DNA from: Ctena decussata
Lineage: Eukaryota; Mollusca; Bivalvia; Lucinida; Lucinidae
Length of the DNA stretch: 64,000 nucleotides
Direction of reading: 5' to 3'
Assembly: GCA_963989385.1 (NCBI GenBank)
Contig: OZ022502.1
Location: 48,849,454-48,913,453, forward strand
Of the stretch, positions 11,558-25,060 are shown one piece after another. Each line of letters begins with the position of its first letter. Position 1 is the stretch's first letter. The notes beneath the pieces were generated by a model, which saw only the letters and a list, made by a program, of their open reading frames with translations, had not been told where the DNA came from and did no database searches. Both the position numbers and the translations under genes were made by a program.

Positions 11558-11732
11558 GAGGTTATAAAACTTGAGTACAATCTTAAACTCAAAATAAAGC
11601 TCGCTGATTGGCTGCTTCCGAGCAAATGCTCGGAAGCAGCCAATCAGTGTGTTTTATTTTGCACATGCTCGGAAGCAGCCAATCAGTATGCTTTATTTTG
11701 AGTTTGAGATTATTCTCAAGTTTTATAACCTC
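11558..11732. mobile_element. MITE with GAGGTTATAAAACTTGAG ends
   Basis: Inverted ends GAGGTTATAAAACTTGAG (left) and CTCAAGTTTTATAACCTC (right), with inner arms AAACTCAAAATAAAGC/GCTTTATTTTGAGTTT and GATTGGCTGCTTCCGAGCA and its complement. The inner half-arm TGCTCGGAAGCAGCCAATCA is present twice on the right, so a partial internal duplication followed formation. Non-coding. Confidence 0.8.
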
Positions 11733-11804
11733 GGACTCTGGATTTCAAGCCGATTTATATCGAAGTGGCTCCAAAGCGCAACAAAAGTGCATTATCAACG
11801 CAAA

Positions 11805-12006
11805 TCCCGCAGCATATGTCGTAGCACAATCGCAACAGCATTGTCGTACTGAGCGTTGTCTTACGAGAGATAGACCAAGCTCCCGCAGCACATGTCGTAG
11901 CACATTCGCAACAGCATTGTCGCATTGAGCGTTGTCGTACCAGATAGACCAAGCTCCCGCAGCACATGTCGTAGCACAATCGCAACAGCATTGTCGTACT
12001 GAGCGT
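11805..12006. repeat. Three tandem copies of a 75-bp repeat
   Basis: Units start at 11805, 11881 and 11955 with TCCCGCAGCAYATGTCGTAG and contain CGCAACAGCATTGTCG. Spacing is 76 and 74 bp. They are highly similar, so the duplication is recent. Non-coding. Confidence 0.85.
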
Positions 12007-12784
12007 AGATTAAGCTTAGCTTGTTATCCTTTGCCGTAGTGGCAGCGTAGTAGAAGCGCCCCTGGAGCCTGTCAATAGGGGCTCAAGTGCGGCTGAAGCG
12101 CAAAACACCGCGACAGCATTGTGACCAGCGTAGCAATATCGTATTAGAAATGTAATGGAAGCGTACTGGAGGCGCATTAGTCTCAAGTTTTGGCGCCTGC
12201 CGTCGCTTCCATGGCGATTTCGAGTATTTTGAAGAAGCGCCATGATCACAGACAAAGCGCAGTGCAGTGGAATGGGAGTACAAGGGTTGATCCAGAAGTA
12301 ATGTCACTGTGTTCACTGCGCGCTTATTCATCGTAGCATTATTATAAAAATCATATCAAGCTGCACTGTAATGCAGTTCTGATTTACAGAATAAACATAT
12401 AATTGGAATCTTTTTTTCCCAATTATATAGACGTTCAAAGTATGCCACCGACGCCATCGCGCCGCACGTCAGAATAACGTTAATTACATAAACATAATTT
12501 TCAAAGGCAATCACAAATCAAAATCAAACTAACGCGCCAAATCAGATGAAAATTTGATACGATGACGAAATATATTTTTGTCGCCCACTGTTGAAATTTT
12601 AATATCGTCACTGCAGTTTGAAGTTTGCTAGCTAGCGCTAATGCTTGTTACTGCCGAGAGTAAAAATGTTGATTTCTGACAAAAACGCGTCAGCTGATAT
12701 GTGCGGTTTTGCCTCGAATTTGGAATGTCACCATTAGAGACTCTAGAGCTGTTTAGTTAGACATGTGGTGAAATAACAGTTATT

Positions 12785-12969
12785 ATGAGGCTTGTTTATA
12801 GCTGTAATCAGCACGATACGGGTGCAGATGGGTCGCTAGAGGATAGTCTGAAAACCGGAAGACCTTTATGTGCAATGTCAGACAAAAACGTCACTCTTGT
12901 TTGGACCCCATATATGAAGATCAATGTTCTGAAATTCGAATATTGTGTAAAATTCTTAAAATTGAGTTG
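12785..12969 (+). pseudogene. Mariner transposase fragment, N-terminal part
   Basis: A 61-codon frame whose middle reads SLEDSLKTGRP then SDKNVTLV. This matches the mariner pattern of an SxEDxxxxGRP linker followed by a short SDxNV segment and the second helix-turn-helix (here FEYCVKFLKLS). In the family this part binds the terminal repeats. It ends in a stop just before the 20.8-kb insertion. Identification rests on motif order and the surrounding terminal repeats; the start is arbitrary because the piece is a relic. Confidence 0.45.
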
Positions 12970-12974
12970 AGGGG

Positions 12975-15900
12975 TGTTGCAACCACAAATGAAATAACTC
13001 CCACAAATGAAGTAATTCTTTCATTTGTGGTTGAGGTAGCACGCAATCGTAACCACAAATGAAATAGTGTCTCCAACCATATACGAACTTGTATGGAAGG
13101 GCGTTATTCTTACAAAAGTAAACTTTTCTGACACAAGTCGACAATCTTTTGAAACACTTAGAAATTTGCAGACCAAAGTTATTTCATTTGTGGTTGAGGT
13201 AGCATGCAATCGTAACCACAAATGAATTAATGTCTCCAAACCTATACGAAATTGTATGGAAGGGCGTTATTCTTACAAAAGTAAACTTCTATGACACAAG
13301 TCGACAATCTTTTGATACACTTAGAAATTTGCAGACCAAAGTTATTTCATTTGTGGTTGAGGAAGCATGCAATCGTTACCACAAATGAAATAATGTTTTC
13401 AAACATATACGAAATTGAAAGGAAGGGCGTTATTCTTACAAAAGTAAACTTCTCTGACACTAGTCGACAATCATTTGAAACACTTAGAAATTTGCAGACC
13501 AAAGTTATTTCATTTGTGGTTGAGGTAGCATGCAATCGTAACCACAAATGAAATAATGTCTCCAAACATTTACGATATTGTATGGAAGGGCGTTATTCTT
13601 ACGAAAGTAAACTTCTATGACACAAGTCGACAAGCTTTTAATACACTTAGAAATTTGCAGACCAAAGTTATTTCATTTGTGGTTGAGAAAGCATGCAACT
13701 GTAACCACAAATGAAACAATGTCTCCAAACATTTACGAAATTGTATGGAAGGGCTTTATTCTTACGAAAGTAAACTTCTATGACACAAGTCGACAATCTT
13801 TTGATACACTTAGAAATTTGCAGACCAAAGTTATTTCATTTGTGGTTGAGTTAGCATGCAATCGTACCCACAAATGAAATAATGTCTCCAAATATTTACG
13901 AGATTGTATGGAAGGGTGTTATTCTTACGAAAGTAAACTTCTATGACACAAGTCGACAAGCTTTTGATACACTTAGAAATTTGCAGACCAAAGTTATTTC
14001 ATTTGTGGTTGAGGAAGCATGCAACTGTAACCACAAATGAAACAATGTCTCCAAACATATACGAAATTGTATGGAAGGGCTTTATTCTTACAAAAGAAAA
14101 TTTCTCTGACACTAGTCGACAAACTTTTTGAAACACTTAGAAATTTGCAGACCAAAGTTATTTCATTTGTGGTTGAGGTGGCATGCAACTGTAACCACAA
14201 ATGAAACAATGTCTCCAAACCTATACGAAATTGTATGGAAGGGCGTTATTCTTACAAAAGTAAACTTCTATGACACAAGTCGACAATCTTTTGATACACT
14301 TAGAAATTTGCAGACCAAAGTTATTTCATTTGTGGTTGAGTTAGCATGCAATCGTACCCACAAATGTAATAATGTCTCCAAACATTTACGAAATTGTATG
14401 GAAGGGTCTTATTCTTACGAAAGTAAACTACTATAACACAAGTCGACAAGCTTTTGATACACTTAGAAATTTGCAGACCAAAGTTATTTCATTTGTAGTT
14501 GAGGAAGCATGCAACTGTAACCACAAATGAAACAATGTCTCCAAACATATACGAAATTGCATGGAAGGGCTTTATTCTTACAAAAGTAAACTTCAATGAC
14601 ACTAGTCGACAGTCTTTTGAAACACTTAGAAATTTGCAGACCAAAGTTATTTCATTTGTGGTTGAGGTAGCATGCAATCGTAACCACAAATGAAATGATG
14701 TCTCCAAACATATACGAAATTGTATGGAAGGGCGTTATTCTTACAAAAGTAAACTTCTATGACACAAGTTGACAATCTTTTGATACACTTAGAAATTTGC
14801 AGACCAAAGTTATTTCATTTGTGGTTGAGGTAGCATGCAATCGTACCCACAAATGAAATAATGTCTCCAAACATTTACGAAATTGTATGGAAGGGTGTTA
14901 TTCTTACGAAAGTAAACTTCTATGACACAAGTCGACAAGCTTTTGATACACTTAGAAATTTGCAGATCAAAGTTATTTCATTTGTGGTTGAGGAAGCATG
15001 CAACTGTAACCACAAATGTAATAATGTCTCCAAACATTTACGAAATTGTATGGAAGGGCGTTTTTCTTACAAAAGTAAACTTCTATGAAACTAGTCGACA
15101 ATCTTCTGAAACAATAAGAAATTTGCCGACCAAAGTTATTTCATTTGTGGTTGAGGTAGCATGCAAATGTAACCACAAATGAAACAATGTCTCCAAAACA
15201 TATACGAAATTGTATTGAAGGGCGTTATTCTTACAGAAGTAAACTTCTCTGACACTAGTCGACAATCTTTTGAATCACTTAGAAATTTGCAGACCAAAGT
15301 TATTTCATTTGTGGTTGAGGAAGCATGCAATCGTAACCACAAATGAAATAATGTTTTCAAACCAATACGAAATTGTTTGGAAGGACGTTATTCTTTCAAT
15401 TGTGGTTGAGGTAGCATGCAATCGTAACCACAAATGAAATAATTTTTTCAAACATATACGAAATTGAAAGGAAGGACGTTATACTTACAAAAGTAAATTT
15501 CTCTGACATTAGTCGACAAACTTTTTGAAACACTTAGAAATTTGCAGACCAAAGTTAATTCATTTGTGGTTGAGGTAGCATGCAATCGTAACCACAAATG
15601 AAACGATGTCTCCAAACATATACGAAATTGTATGGAAGGGCGTTATTCTTACAAAAGTAAACTTCTATGACACAAGTCGACAAGCTTTTGATACACTTAG
15701 AAATTTGCAGACCAAAGTTATTTCATTTGTGGTTGAGGAAGCATGCAACTGTAACCACAAATGAAACAATGTCTCCAAACATATACGATATTGTATGGAA
15801 GGGCGTTATTCTTACAAAAGTAAACTTCTATGACACTAGTCGACAATCTTTTGAAACACTTAGAAATTTGCAGACCAAAGTTATTTCATTTGTGGATGAG

Positions 15901-18900
15901 GTAGCATGCAATCGTAACCACAAATGAAACAATGTCTCCAAACATATACGAACTTGTATGGAAGGGCGTTATTCTTACAAGAGTAAACTTCTTTGACACT
16001 AGTCGACAATCTTTTGAAACACTTAGAAATTTGCAGACCAAAGTTATTTCATTTGTGGCTGAGGTAGCATGCAATCGTAACCACAAATGAAATAATGTCT
16101 CCAAACATTTACGAAATTGTTTGGAAGGGCGTTATTCTTACGAAAGTAAACTTCTATGACACAAGTTGACAAGCCTTTGATACACTTAGAAATTTGCAGA
16201 CCAACGTTATTTCATTTGTGGTTGAGGTAGCATGCAATCGTAACCACAAATGAAATAATGTTTTCAGACCTATACGAAATTGTATGGAAGGGCGTTATTC
16301 TTACAAAAGCAAACTTCTATGACAATAGTCGACAACCTTTTGAAACACTTAGAAATTTGCAGACCTAAGTTATTTCATTTGTGGTTGAGGAAGCATGGAA
16401 TCGTACCCACAAATGAAATAATGTTTTCAGACCTATACGAAATTGAATGGAAGGGCGTTATTCTTACAAAAGTAAACTTCTATGACACAAGTCGACAATC
16501 TTTTGATATACTTAGAAATTTGCAGATCAAAGTTATTTCATTTGTGGTTGAGGAAGCATGCAACTGTAACCACAAATGAAACAATGTCTCCAAACATATA
16601 CGAAATTGTATGGAAGGGCGTTTTTCTTACAAAAGTAAACTTCTATGAAACTAGTCGACAATCTTTTGAAACGCTTAGAAATTTGCAGACCAAAGTTATT
16701 TCATTTGTGGTTGAGGAAGCATGGAATCGTAACCACAAATGAAATAATGTTTTCAGACCTATACGAAATTGAATGGAAGGGCGTTATTCTTACAAAAGTA
16801 AACTTCTATGACACAAGTCGACAATCTTTTGATACACTTAGAAATTTGCAGACCAAAGTTATTTCATTTGTGGTTGAGGTAGCATGCAATCGTAACCACA
16901 AATGAAATAATGTCTCCAAACATATACGAAATTGTATGGAAGGGCGTTATTCTTACGAAAGTAAACTTCTGTGACACAAGTTGACAAGCCTTTGATACAC
17001 TTAGAAATTTGCAGACCAACGTTATTTCATTTGTGGTTGAGGTAGCATGGAATCGTAACCACAAATGAAATAATGTCTCCAAACATATACGAAATTGTAT
17101 GGAAGGGCGTTATTCTTACAAAAGCAAACTTCTATGACACTAGTCGACAATCTTTTGAAACACTTAGAAATTTGCAGACCAAAGTTATTTCATTTGTGGT
17201 TGAGGAAGCATGCAACTGTAACCACAAATGAAATAATGTCTCCAAACATTTGCGATATTAAATGGAAGGGCGTTATTCTTACAAAAGTAAACTTCTATGA
17301 CACAAGTCGACAATCTTTTGATACACTTAGAAATTTGCAGACCAAAGTTATTTCATTTGTGGTTGAGGAAGCATTCAATCGTAACCACAAATGAAATCAT
17401 GTGTTCAAACATATACGAATTTGAAAGGAAGGGCGTTTTACTTACAAAAGTAAATTTCTCTGATACTAGTCGACAAACATTTTGAAATACTTAGAAATTT
17501 GCAGTACAAAGTTATTTCATTTGTGGTTGAGGTAGCATGCAATCGTAACCACAAATGAAATAATGTCTCCAAACCTATACGAAATTGTATGGAAGGGCGT
17601 TATTCTTACAAAAGTAAACTTCTATGACACAAGTCGACAATCTTTTGATACACTTAGAAATTTGCAGACCAAAGTTATTTCATTTGCGGTTGAGGTAGCA
17701 TGCAATCATACCCACAAATGAAATAATGTCTCCAAACATATACGAAATTGTATGGAAGGGCGTTATTCTTACAAAAGCAAACTTCTATGACACTAGTCGA
17801 CAATCTTTTGAAACACTTAGAAATTTGCAGACCAAAGTTATTTCATTTGTGGTTGAGGAAGCATGCAACTGTAACCACAAATGAAATAGTGTCTCCAAAC
17901 ATTTACGATATTAAATGGAAGGGCGTTATTCTTACGAAAGTAAACTTCTGTGACACAAGTTGACAAGCCTTTGATACACTTAGAAATTTGCAGACCAACG
18001 TTATTTCATTTGTGGTTGAGGTAGCATGGAATCGTAACCACAAATGAAATAATGTCTCCAAACATATACGAAATTGTATGGAAGGGCGTTATTCTTACAA
18101 AAGCAAACTTCTATGACACTAGTCGACAATCTTTTGAAACACTTAGAAATTTGCAGACCAAAGTTATTTCATTTGTGGTTGAGGAAGCATGCAACTGTAA
18201 CCACAAATGAAATAATGTCTCCAAACATTTACGATATTAAATGGAAGGGCGTTATTCTTACAAAAGTAAACTTCTATGACACAAGTCGACAATCTTTTGA
18301 TACACTTAGAAATTTGCAGACCAAAGTTATTTCATTTGTGGTTGAGGTAGCATGCAATCGTAACCACAAATGAAATAATGTCTCCAAACCTATACGAAAT
18401 TGTATGGAAGGGCGTTATTCTTACAAAAGTAAACTTCTATGACACTAGTCGACAATCTTTTGAAACACTTAGAAATTTGCAGACCAAAGTTATTTCATTT
18501 GTGGTTGAGGTAGCATGCAATCGTAACCACAAATGAAATAATGTCTCCAAACATATACGAAATTGTATGGAAGGGCGTTATTCTTACAAAAGTAACCTTC
18601 TCTGACACTAGTTGACAATCATTTGAAACACTTAGAAATTTGCAGACCAAAGTTATTTCATTTGTGCATGAGGTAGCATGCAATCGTAACCACAAATGAA
18701 ATAATGTCTCCAAACATATACGAAATTGTATGGAAGGGCTTTATTCTTACAAAAGTAAACTTCTATGACACAAGTCGACAAGCTTTTGATACACTTAGAA
18801 ATTCGGAGGCCAAACTTACTTCATTTGTGGTCAAGGTAGCATGCAATCGTACCCACAAATGAAATAATGTTACCAAACATATATGAAAATGTATTGAAGG

Positions 18901-19915
18901 GCTTCATTTTTTACAAAAAAAAGCTTTCTGACACTAGTCGACAACCTTTTGAAACATATGGAAGGGCTTTATTCTTACAAAAGTAAACTTCTATTTCCAA
19001 ACATATAAGAAATTGTATGGAAGGGATTCATTCTTACAAAAAAAGCTTCTCAGACACTAGTCGACAATCATTTGAAACACTTAGAAATTCGCAGATAAAA
19101 GTTACTTCATTTGTGGTTGAGGTAGCATGCAATCGTATCCACAAGTGAACTAATGTCTCCAAACATATATGAAACTGTCTGTAAGGGCATTATTCTAACA
19201 AAAATAAACTTCACTGACGTAAATAGACATTTGTGGTTGAGGTAGCATCCAATCGTAATCACAAGTGAACTCATGTCGCCAAACATATATGAGAGTATCT
19301 GTAAGGGAATATTATCTTAAGAAAAAATACTTCACTATCATAAGTCGACAATCCTTTGAATCATCTAGGAACTTTGCAGACCAAAGTTATTACATTTGTG
19401 GTTGACATAGCATGCAATCGTAACCACAAATGAAATAATGTTCCCCAAATCGTAAGAAACCGTCTAGAAGTGCTTTATTCTTTTCAAACTATACTTCCCT
19501 GATACTGATGGAAAAAAAACTTTACGGCATTTCAGATAAAGTCCAACAAAAGTTATTTCATTTGTGGTTGAGATAGCATGCAGTCATTACCACAATGTAA
19601 TAATGTTCCCCAAATCGTAAGAGACCGCCTTGAAATGCTTTATCCTTTTGAATCTATACTTCCCTGATAGTGATGAAAGACATTTATAAATAGCGTTTAG
19701 AATATAGTCCAACAAAACTTATTTCATTTGTGGTTGAGGAAGCATGCAATCATAACCACAAATGAAATAATGTTCCCAAAATCGTAAGAAACCGTCTTGA
19801 AGTGCTTTATTCTTTTGAAACTATACTTCCCTGATACTAACAAAAACTTTTATAGCGTTTCTGATATAGTCCAACAAAAATTATTTCATTTGTGGTTGAG
19901 ATAGCATGCAATCGT
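12975..19915 (+). repeat. Left arm: about 42 tandem hairpin monomers of 163 bp
   Basis: Each monomer has the inverted pair TTATTTCATTTGTGGTT and AACCACAAATGAAATAA around an 18-nt loop with GCATGC (usually GAGGTAGCATGCAATCGT), then a spacer with CCAAACATATACGAAATTGT and CACTTAGAAATTTGCAGACC. Type A monomers fill 12975 to about 18830, transitional ones follow, and type B monomers (CCCCAAATCGTAAGAAACCG spacer) fill 19440-19915. Blocks of two and six monomers repeat nearly exactly, for example 17029-17380 against 18010-18360, which shows segmental amplification. The array leaves many 60-100 codon frames open in two frames; these are satellite artefacts. Confidence 0.92.
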
Positions 19916-20094
19916 AATGAAGTATGAATCTTTTTACCATCAGAAGTTATAAAAATCAATTAGGTTTCATTCCTGATATCTGGAAAATACTAAAGAAATA
20001 TAGCCTAGAAGACTGTGCTCTGTTAGGAGCTAGAATCATACATGCTCTGAGTGTGATGAGACTGTTTACGACACGTTTTCGTGTAGCTCTGTAG

Positions 20095-20342
20095 CATTTG
20101 TGAACCAAGTAGTCACACTCATGATGTCTCGACTTAAGGGAGTTGTGACCTCTTCGTGCTTTTTCCCACCATTTTTGCAGGGAGAGGCAACTTTTGTCGT
20201 ATCCTGTTTGCTTCCCTTAGCGATGCGGCCTTCTAGATGGTCACTGCTCCTGAAGGGAGGAAACCTTCCATTCGGAGTTGACCCCCATTGGGAGAGAAGC
20301 TGGAATGAAGATCGGCAGAGTTGCTTCCCTTGAAGGTGCATC
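20095..20342. mobile_element. Family B hairpin element, copy 2
   Basis: Carries the family words GCAACTTTTGTCGTATCCTG, GTTTGCTTCCCTTAG and GAAGGGAGGAAACCTTCC, and ends with GTTGCTTCCCTTGAAGGTGC. The central GAATTTGCTCC hairpin is degraded in this copy. Confidence 0.5.
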
Positions 20343-21212
20343 CAGCCTTATATTGCCAATTTCAATTCGCAACTTACATTCCTTGTGTTTCGTTTCGGCA
20401 AGGGATTCAGAACGGCGATAACTGAATGTAATTGGGGTTTTAGGTAAAATGCTGCCTTAGGCCGCACTCATGTGGTAAATACCGGGTTGGCTTGCGCGGC
20501 TGCGCAGGCTGACTGTGGTTTTTTACTCTTCGTATCTTAGATACGTCGAGGAGGATGACTGTGGGTCTCCACGGGTGTGCGAGCTGATTCGTCGTCTCTT
20601 TTCGCGTATGCCGTGAAGTTGAATTTCACTTGACGTAAATGGCATGTGTGCGCGGTTGCATCCGGCAGCAACAATGCTAATTCAAATAAGTATGTGCTGT
20701 CACTTAATTATTCAATTTTAGCTGACATTGCTAAATATCGAAAACCGGTCGTTGTAGGTCGCACAAGTGTTTTTTTTTTTCTCTCTCTCATGCGAAGATT
20801 TTTTTTGCGTGCGAATCAAGGGTTATGTGCTTATAAGACAAATGGCTTCTATTGAAATCGATTTGTCCTTGGTGAAGACCATACAGTTTTGTTGGTGCTG
20901 TTTCTGTATTTTCGTTGAACACGATACTGATAGATAAACGATAGTAATGGTACTTAAAGAGCAAAGGTTATGAATGCTGTCTAATGAAAAGAAAATGTTC
21001 TGTGCAAATTTCACAGTGGTCAAAATAATGATGTTCTTTATGGCTTATGGGCTACGCCTCACAGGAACGGTAAAACAAATTTGGACAAACTTGTGGCCGT
21101 GGATAAAGATAACAACTATCCAAGTTTTTGTCGATCCCACTTGCGGTGAACGAGAAGTAGTTGTCACACTTTCATTCGGTATATGTGTGTGCGTGCGCTA
21201 GTGTGTGAGTGT

Positions 21213-22035
21213 GTCCTTACGTCCTTCCGTCCGGATTTGTCCGGGCCATAACTTCAACATTTATGGATTGATTTCAAAATAATTTGGCACAATTGTTCTC
21301 CTTGAAGAAAAAAGTGTAATTTATCGCATTTGTTCAGGTAGGTTGAAGACCAAGGTCACACGTGAGGGTCAAATGATAAAATGGTCATAAATTGAGCTTG
21401 TCCGAGCCATAACTTCGACCTTTATGCATAGATCTCAAAATAGGTTTGCATAATTGTTCTTTTCTGATGAGAAAAAGTGCAATTTGACACATTTGCTCAG
21501 GGATGTTGCAGGTCAAGGTCACACTTGAAGGTCAAATGATAAAATGGTCATTAACTAAGCTTGTCCGAGCCATTACTTATACATTTATGCATGGATTCCA
21601 AAATAATTTGGCAGAATTGATCTCTTTGAAAAGTAAAGGTGGCATTTGAACTATTTGTTCTGGTAGGTTGAAGGTCAAGGTCACACTCGAAGGTCAAATG
21701 ATGAAATGGTCACACTTTAGCTTGTCCGGGCAGTTACTTATACATATATGCACGGGTATTGAAAAAAATCAGCGCAATTGTTCTTCTTGATAAGTAGAAC
21801 GTTTGTTCAGGTAGATTGAAGGTCAAGGTCACACTTGTAGGTCAGTAAATAACGCTTGCCTTGGTCATTACTTGTTCATTCATGCATGGAATACAAAATA
21901 ATTGGGCACAGTTGATTTTCTCGATAAGTGGAAGTGTCATGTGAGTAATTATTCAGGTTGGTTTCTGGTCAAGGTCACACTTGAAGGTCAAAAAATTTAA
22001 AATTTTCATAAATAAAGTTTATCTTGGCATTACTT
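21213..22035 (+). repeat. Tandem repeat, about 160-bp unit, five diverged copies
   Basis: Begins next to a GTCCTTACGTCCTTCCGTCC tract. Units share GCTTGTCCGAGCCATTACTT, a TTTATGCATGGATT word and AAGGTCAAGGTCACACTTGA, recurring near 21235, 21398, 21560, 21720 and 21854. Divergence is high. The CGTCC tract and AAGGTCAAGGTCA words resemble the inside of the CACCTGAGC-shell elements, so this may be a shell-less relative. Non-coding. Confidence 0.75.
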
Positions 22036-22364
22036 CTACTTGATTTCCATTATGAAAAATTTAGAAAAGAAATATGTTGTCTAAGCATGATGTTGTTTGG
22101 TTTCTTTCTAGAGTGCAACCGTTAATCTTGAAATGCCTAAGGTCACTAAAGCAAACGACGGACTTGACAAGTTGTCCGTCTGGATAACCATTCTAGTATG
22201 TTGTTTTACTCCATACTCCGATTCGATCATATCTGATCATTACATCAGCGGACTGTTCTGTGGTGGAAGAAAGCCAGAAGTAGTTCTTAGCTGTATAAGG
22301 GCTGAGAAATACTCTGTGAAACCACCGCAACCCCGAAGGGAACTGCCAACCATTCATACTTGCC

Positions 22365-22425
22365 AGCGCAGGTTTTGAACCAGGTAAACCTCGCTATCGA
22401 CTGAGCTTTTTGACTACACAGTCAA
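22365..22425 (-). mobile_element. Degenerate tRNA-like (SINE head) fragment
   Basis: On the minus strand an A-box-like AGCTCAGTCGATAGCGAGG is followed about 15 nt later by a B-box-like GGTTCAAAACC. Spacing is too short and no acceptor stem forms, so this is not a tRNA gene. A decayed tRNA-derived SINE head is the likeliest reading. Confidence 0.35.
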
Positions 22426-22660
22426 TAAAACTTGGCGAAATTGTCGTGTATCTCATGCAAAACGTTACCGAAGGCATTTGAATTGCACAGGCTGATCTAC
22501 TTCTTCAATATAAACCATAAAGTGAAAGTGTAGAATCGGATAAGATTGCGTTCATTAACAGGCTTATCTGGTTGGTTTATGCTCGCACATGGCTCGATGA
22601 TATTCAGGTTTCCGCACAGAGCAAACGCGCTGTAACTGGAATTCTTGCCAACAGATGTTC

Positions 22661-23529
22661 TTTTTAGCCCACCTGAGCCATAGGCTCAGGGTGAGCTATT
22701 GTGATCAGCCAGTGTCCGTCGTGCGTCGTCCGTCGTGCGTCGTCAACAATTTGCTTTAAATGACATCGTCTCTCTTCTCTAAAACCGCCAGGGCTTTGAT
22801 TTGGTATGAAGCATTGTCTAGTAGTCCTCTACCAAGTTTGTTCAATGGTGGCCCCAGGGTCCAAAATGGCCCCGGGGCAGGGAGTCTTGGGTTCGAAACT
22901 AAAATATACTTAAAATCTTCTTTTCCAGAGCCGTTTGACTCAGATGCTTGAAATTTGGTACGTAGCATTGCATAGTGGTCCTCTACCAAGTTGTTCAAAT
23001 GATGGTCCCAGTGTCTAAAATGGCCCCGGGGCAGGGGGTCTGCGGTTCGAAACTAAAATATACTTAAAAATCTTCTTCTCCAGAACTGCATGGCTCAGAT
23101 GCTTAAAATTTAGAATGAAGCATTGCCTAGTTTTCCTCTACCAAGTTTGTTCAAATGGTGGCCCCAGGGTCCTAAATGGTCCCGGGGCGGGAAGTCCCCG
23201 GTTTGAACCATAGAAATACATAGAAAATGTTCAAAAATCTTCTTCTTCAGAACCACTTGGCTCAGATGCTTGAAATTTAGTATGTGGCTTTGCCTAGTGA
23301 TCCTTTACCAAGATTATTCAAATGATGGCACCAGGGTCCAAAATGGCCTGACGCCAGGGGGTCCAGGGTTTGAACCATAGCAATGCATAGAAAAATATTC
23401 ATAAATCTTCTTCTTCAGAACCATTTGGAAATGGTTGCAAACTATCAGGTTTGTTCAAATGGTGACCCTAGTTTGACCTTCAACCTTTTTGCTCAGGTGA
23501 GCGATTCAGGGTCTCTTGGCCCTCTTGTC
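22661..23529 (+). mobile_element. CACCTGAGC-shell element 2 (about 190-bp internal repeats)
   Basis: Starts TTTTTAGCCCACCTGAGCC, followed by GGCTCAGGGTGAGCT and a CGTCGTGCGTCGTCC tract. Ends GCTCAGGTGAGCGATTCAGG, then a GTCTCTTGGCCCTCTTGTC tail. The interior has four copies of a unit built on GGTGGCCCCAGGGTCCAAAA and AATCTTCTTCTCCAGAACC (near 22850, 23005, 23160 and 23330). Ends match the 5563 and 58220 elements while the inside does not. Non-coding. Confidence 0.72.
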
Positions 23530-24804
23530 TATGGGTGCGTTTTCTGTGTGTGAAAACTTCAACCTATTTTCTTTCTTTGCCGTGAGAGTTCACACATGTA
23601 AAGGTTATCCGGCTGCATCAGGTTTTTTCGCGAATGCAGACAATCGATTGCGAGAGCGGCTGCTCATAATAAAACTAGAAGAACAATATTGCCTGATTTT
23701 CAATATTTGACAATATAAACTAAAACGAAACAATAATGTGACGGCACATAATTTTGTTTAAGATTTTAGCCCATAAGGCACTGACCGAAACCACAGTAAA
23801 GGTTTATGTGCATAGTATTTGGTAGCCTCTAACAAATTTAACAATCGTGGCAAAGGTCCTGCAGGACTCTGCTTCGAGTGACGCTAACCGTTCTTGTGAT
23901 ATATACTGTTTTGTGTGGAATAAAAAAAAATATGATAAAAATGCTGACCTTTTTCACTTCGCTTTGAACTGGTTAATATATCTGATAAATAATTAACCAT
24001 TCCATGTTATAAGTTAACCTCCTTTTTGTTATGAGCGTCCTTTACTATCTTTTTCTGATATTCGAATATCCATATATCGTTTAGGGAGAGCATTGATAAT
24101 GAGTTACTTCCAAAATATATATTTCGTGGCATAATAAATTAATTATGGATAATTTTAGATAGTCATTAAAGATATATACCCTCCATATTTCTATTAACTT
24201 TTAAATTCCTCACAAAAAATTATATCCTAGGCATGATAATGATTGCTATTAAAAGTACATTTATCTGCCAAATTTATGATTTGTGATTGTCACTGAACAA
24301 AGGAGAATTTAAAAAATACATAAAAAGAGCGGCAATAGCGGGTCGCCATTCCCGCCAAAACTGAAGACTGGATACGCCCAGCAATCATAGTTAATCAGGT
24401 TAAAGTTATATCATGAATAATTTTAAGCCCTTTCTTTAATCGACTTCAGACAGTTATTGGCTGAAAAGAACTCACGTGCACAGATTAGAAGTTAATGCTT
24501 TTGTAAAGTTATTTACTCTACCAATCATAAAATTCAAAACATGCTTGCAGAAACGCCTGTGGGAGTCCATCAATTTATGACGACAAAATATTCCTGAATA
24601 TTCAAGAAGGCTATGCACTGATAAATCGTCTTTGCCTCCGTAACAAAGACGTTTGCGCTGAAGATTTTTTGAACAAACCTTAATTATGTTGCATACAACT
24701 AACCAGTTTCATAATTTTGTGATTATTTCGCAATGAAATACGAGGGAGTATACCTTTAAAAGGATAAAAACCCACGTCATAGCAGTGATATCTATCCGTT
24801 CTCA
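23530..24804. other. Unassigned AT-rich part of the core
   Basis: About 1.3 kb of AT-rich sequence without a supported gene, RNA or repeat. Confidence 0.4.
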
Positions 24805-25060
24805 CGTCTACCAATCGCTCGAATGCGAAACCGCGGTTCAGAACGCAGATCCATGTGAGGAGTTTCCGATTTTGCAGAAGGGGAGTTTAAAAAGTTAATA
24901 AATTTGACATCGGCTCAAGAATTGGGTTATTTATTTCTTGAAAAATATTTACCCTTGAGTCGATGTCATATTTGTTTATCTGTTTAGACTCCCCTTCTGC
25001 AAAACCGGTACATGCGTTCTGAACCGCGCTCAAGTTCGCATGCGAGCGATTGGTAGGCGT
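24805..25060. mobile_element. MITE with CTACCAATCGCTCG ends
   Basis: Inverted arms CTACCAATCGCTCGAATGCG / CGCATGCGAGCGATTGGTAG, CGGTTCAGAACGCA / TGCGTTCTGAACCG, TTTTGCAGAAGGGGAGT / ACTCCCCTTCTGCAAAA, and a central GACATCG/CGATGTC pair. Non-coding foldback element in the core of the 20.8-kb transposon. Confidence 0.75.

Noticed and set aside
13291..18713. Repeated frames of 60-100 codons (FHLWLR, NLQTKVISFVV themes) in both strands of the left array, with similar ones at 28554-33613
   Set aside because: They follow the tandem monomer. The period of about 163 bp is not a multiple of three, frames exist on both strands, and substitutions fall without codon bias, so they are satellite artefacts.
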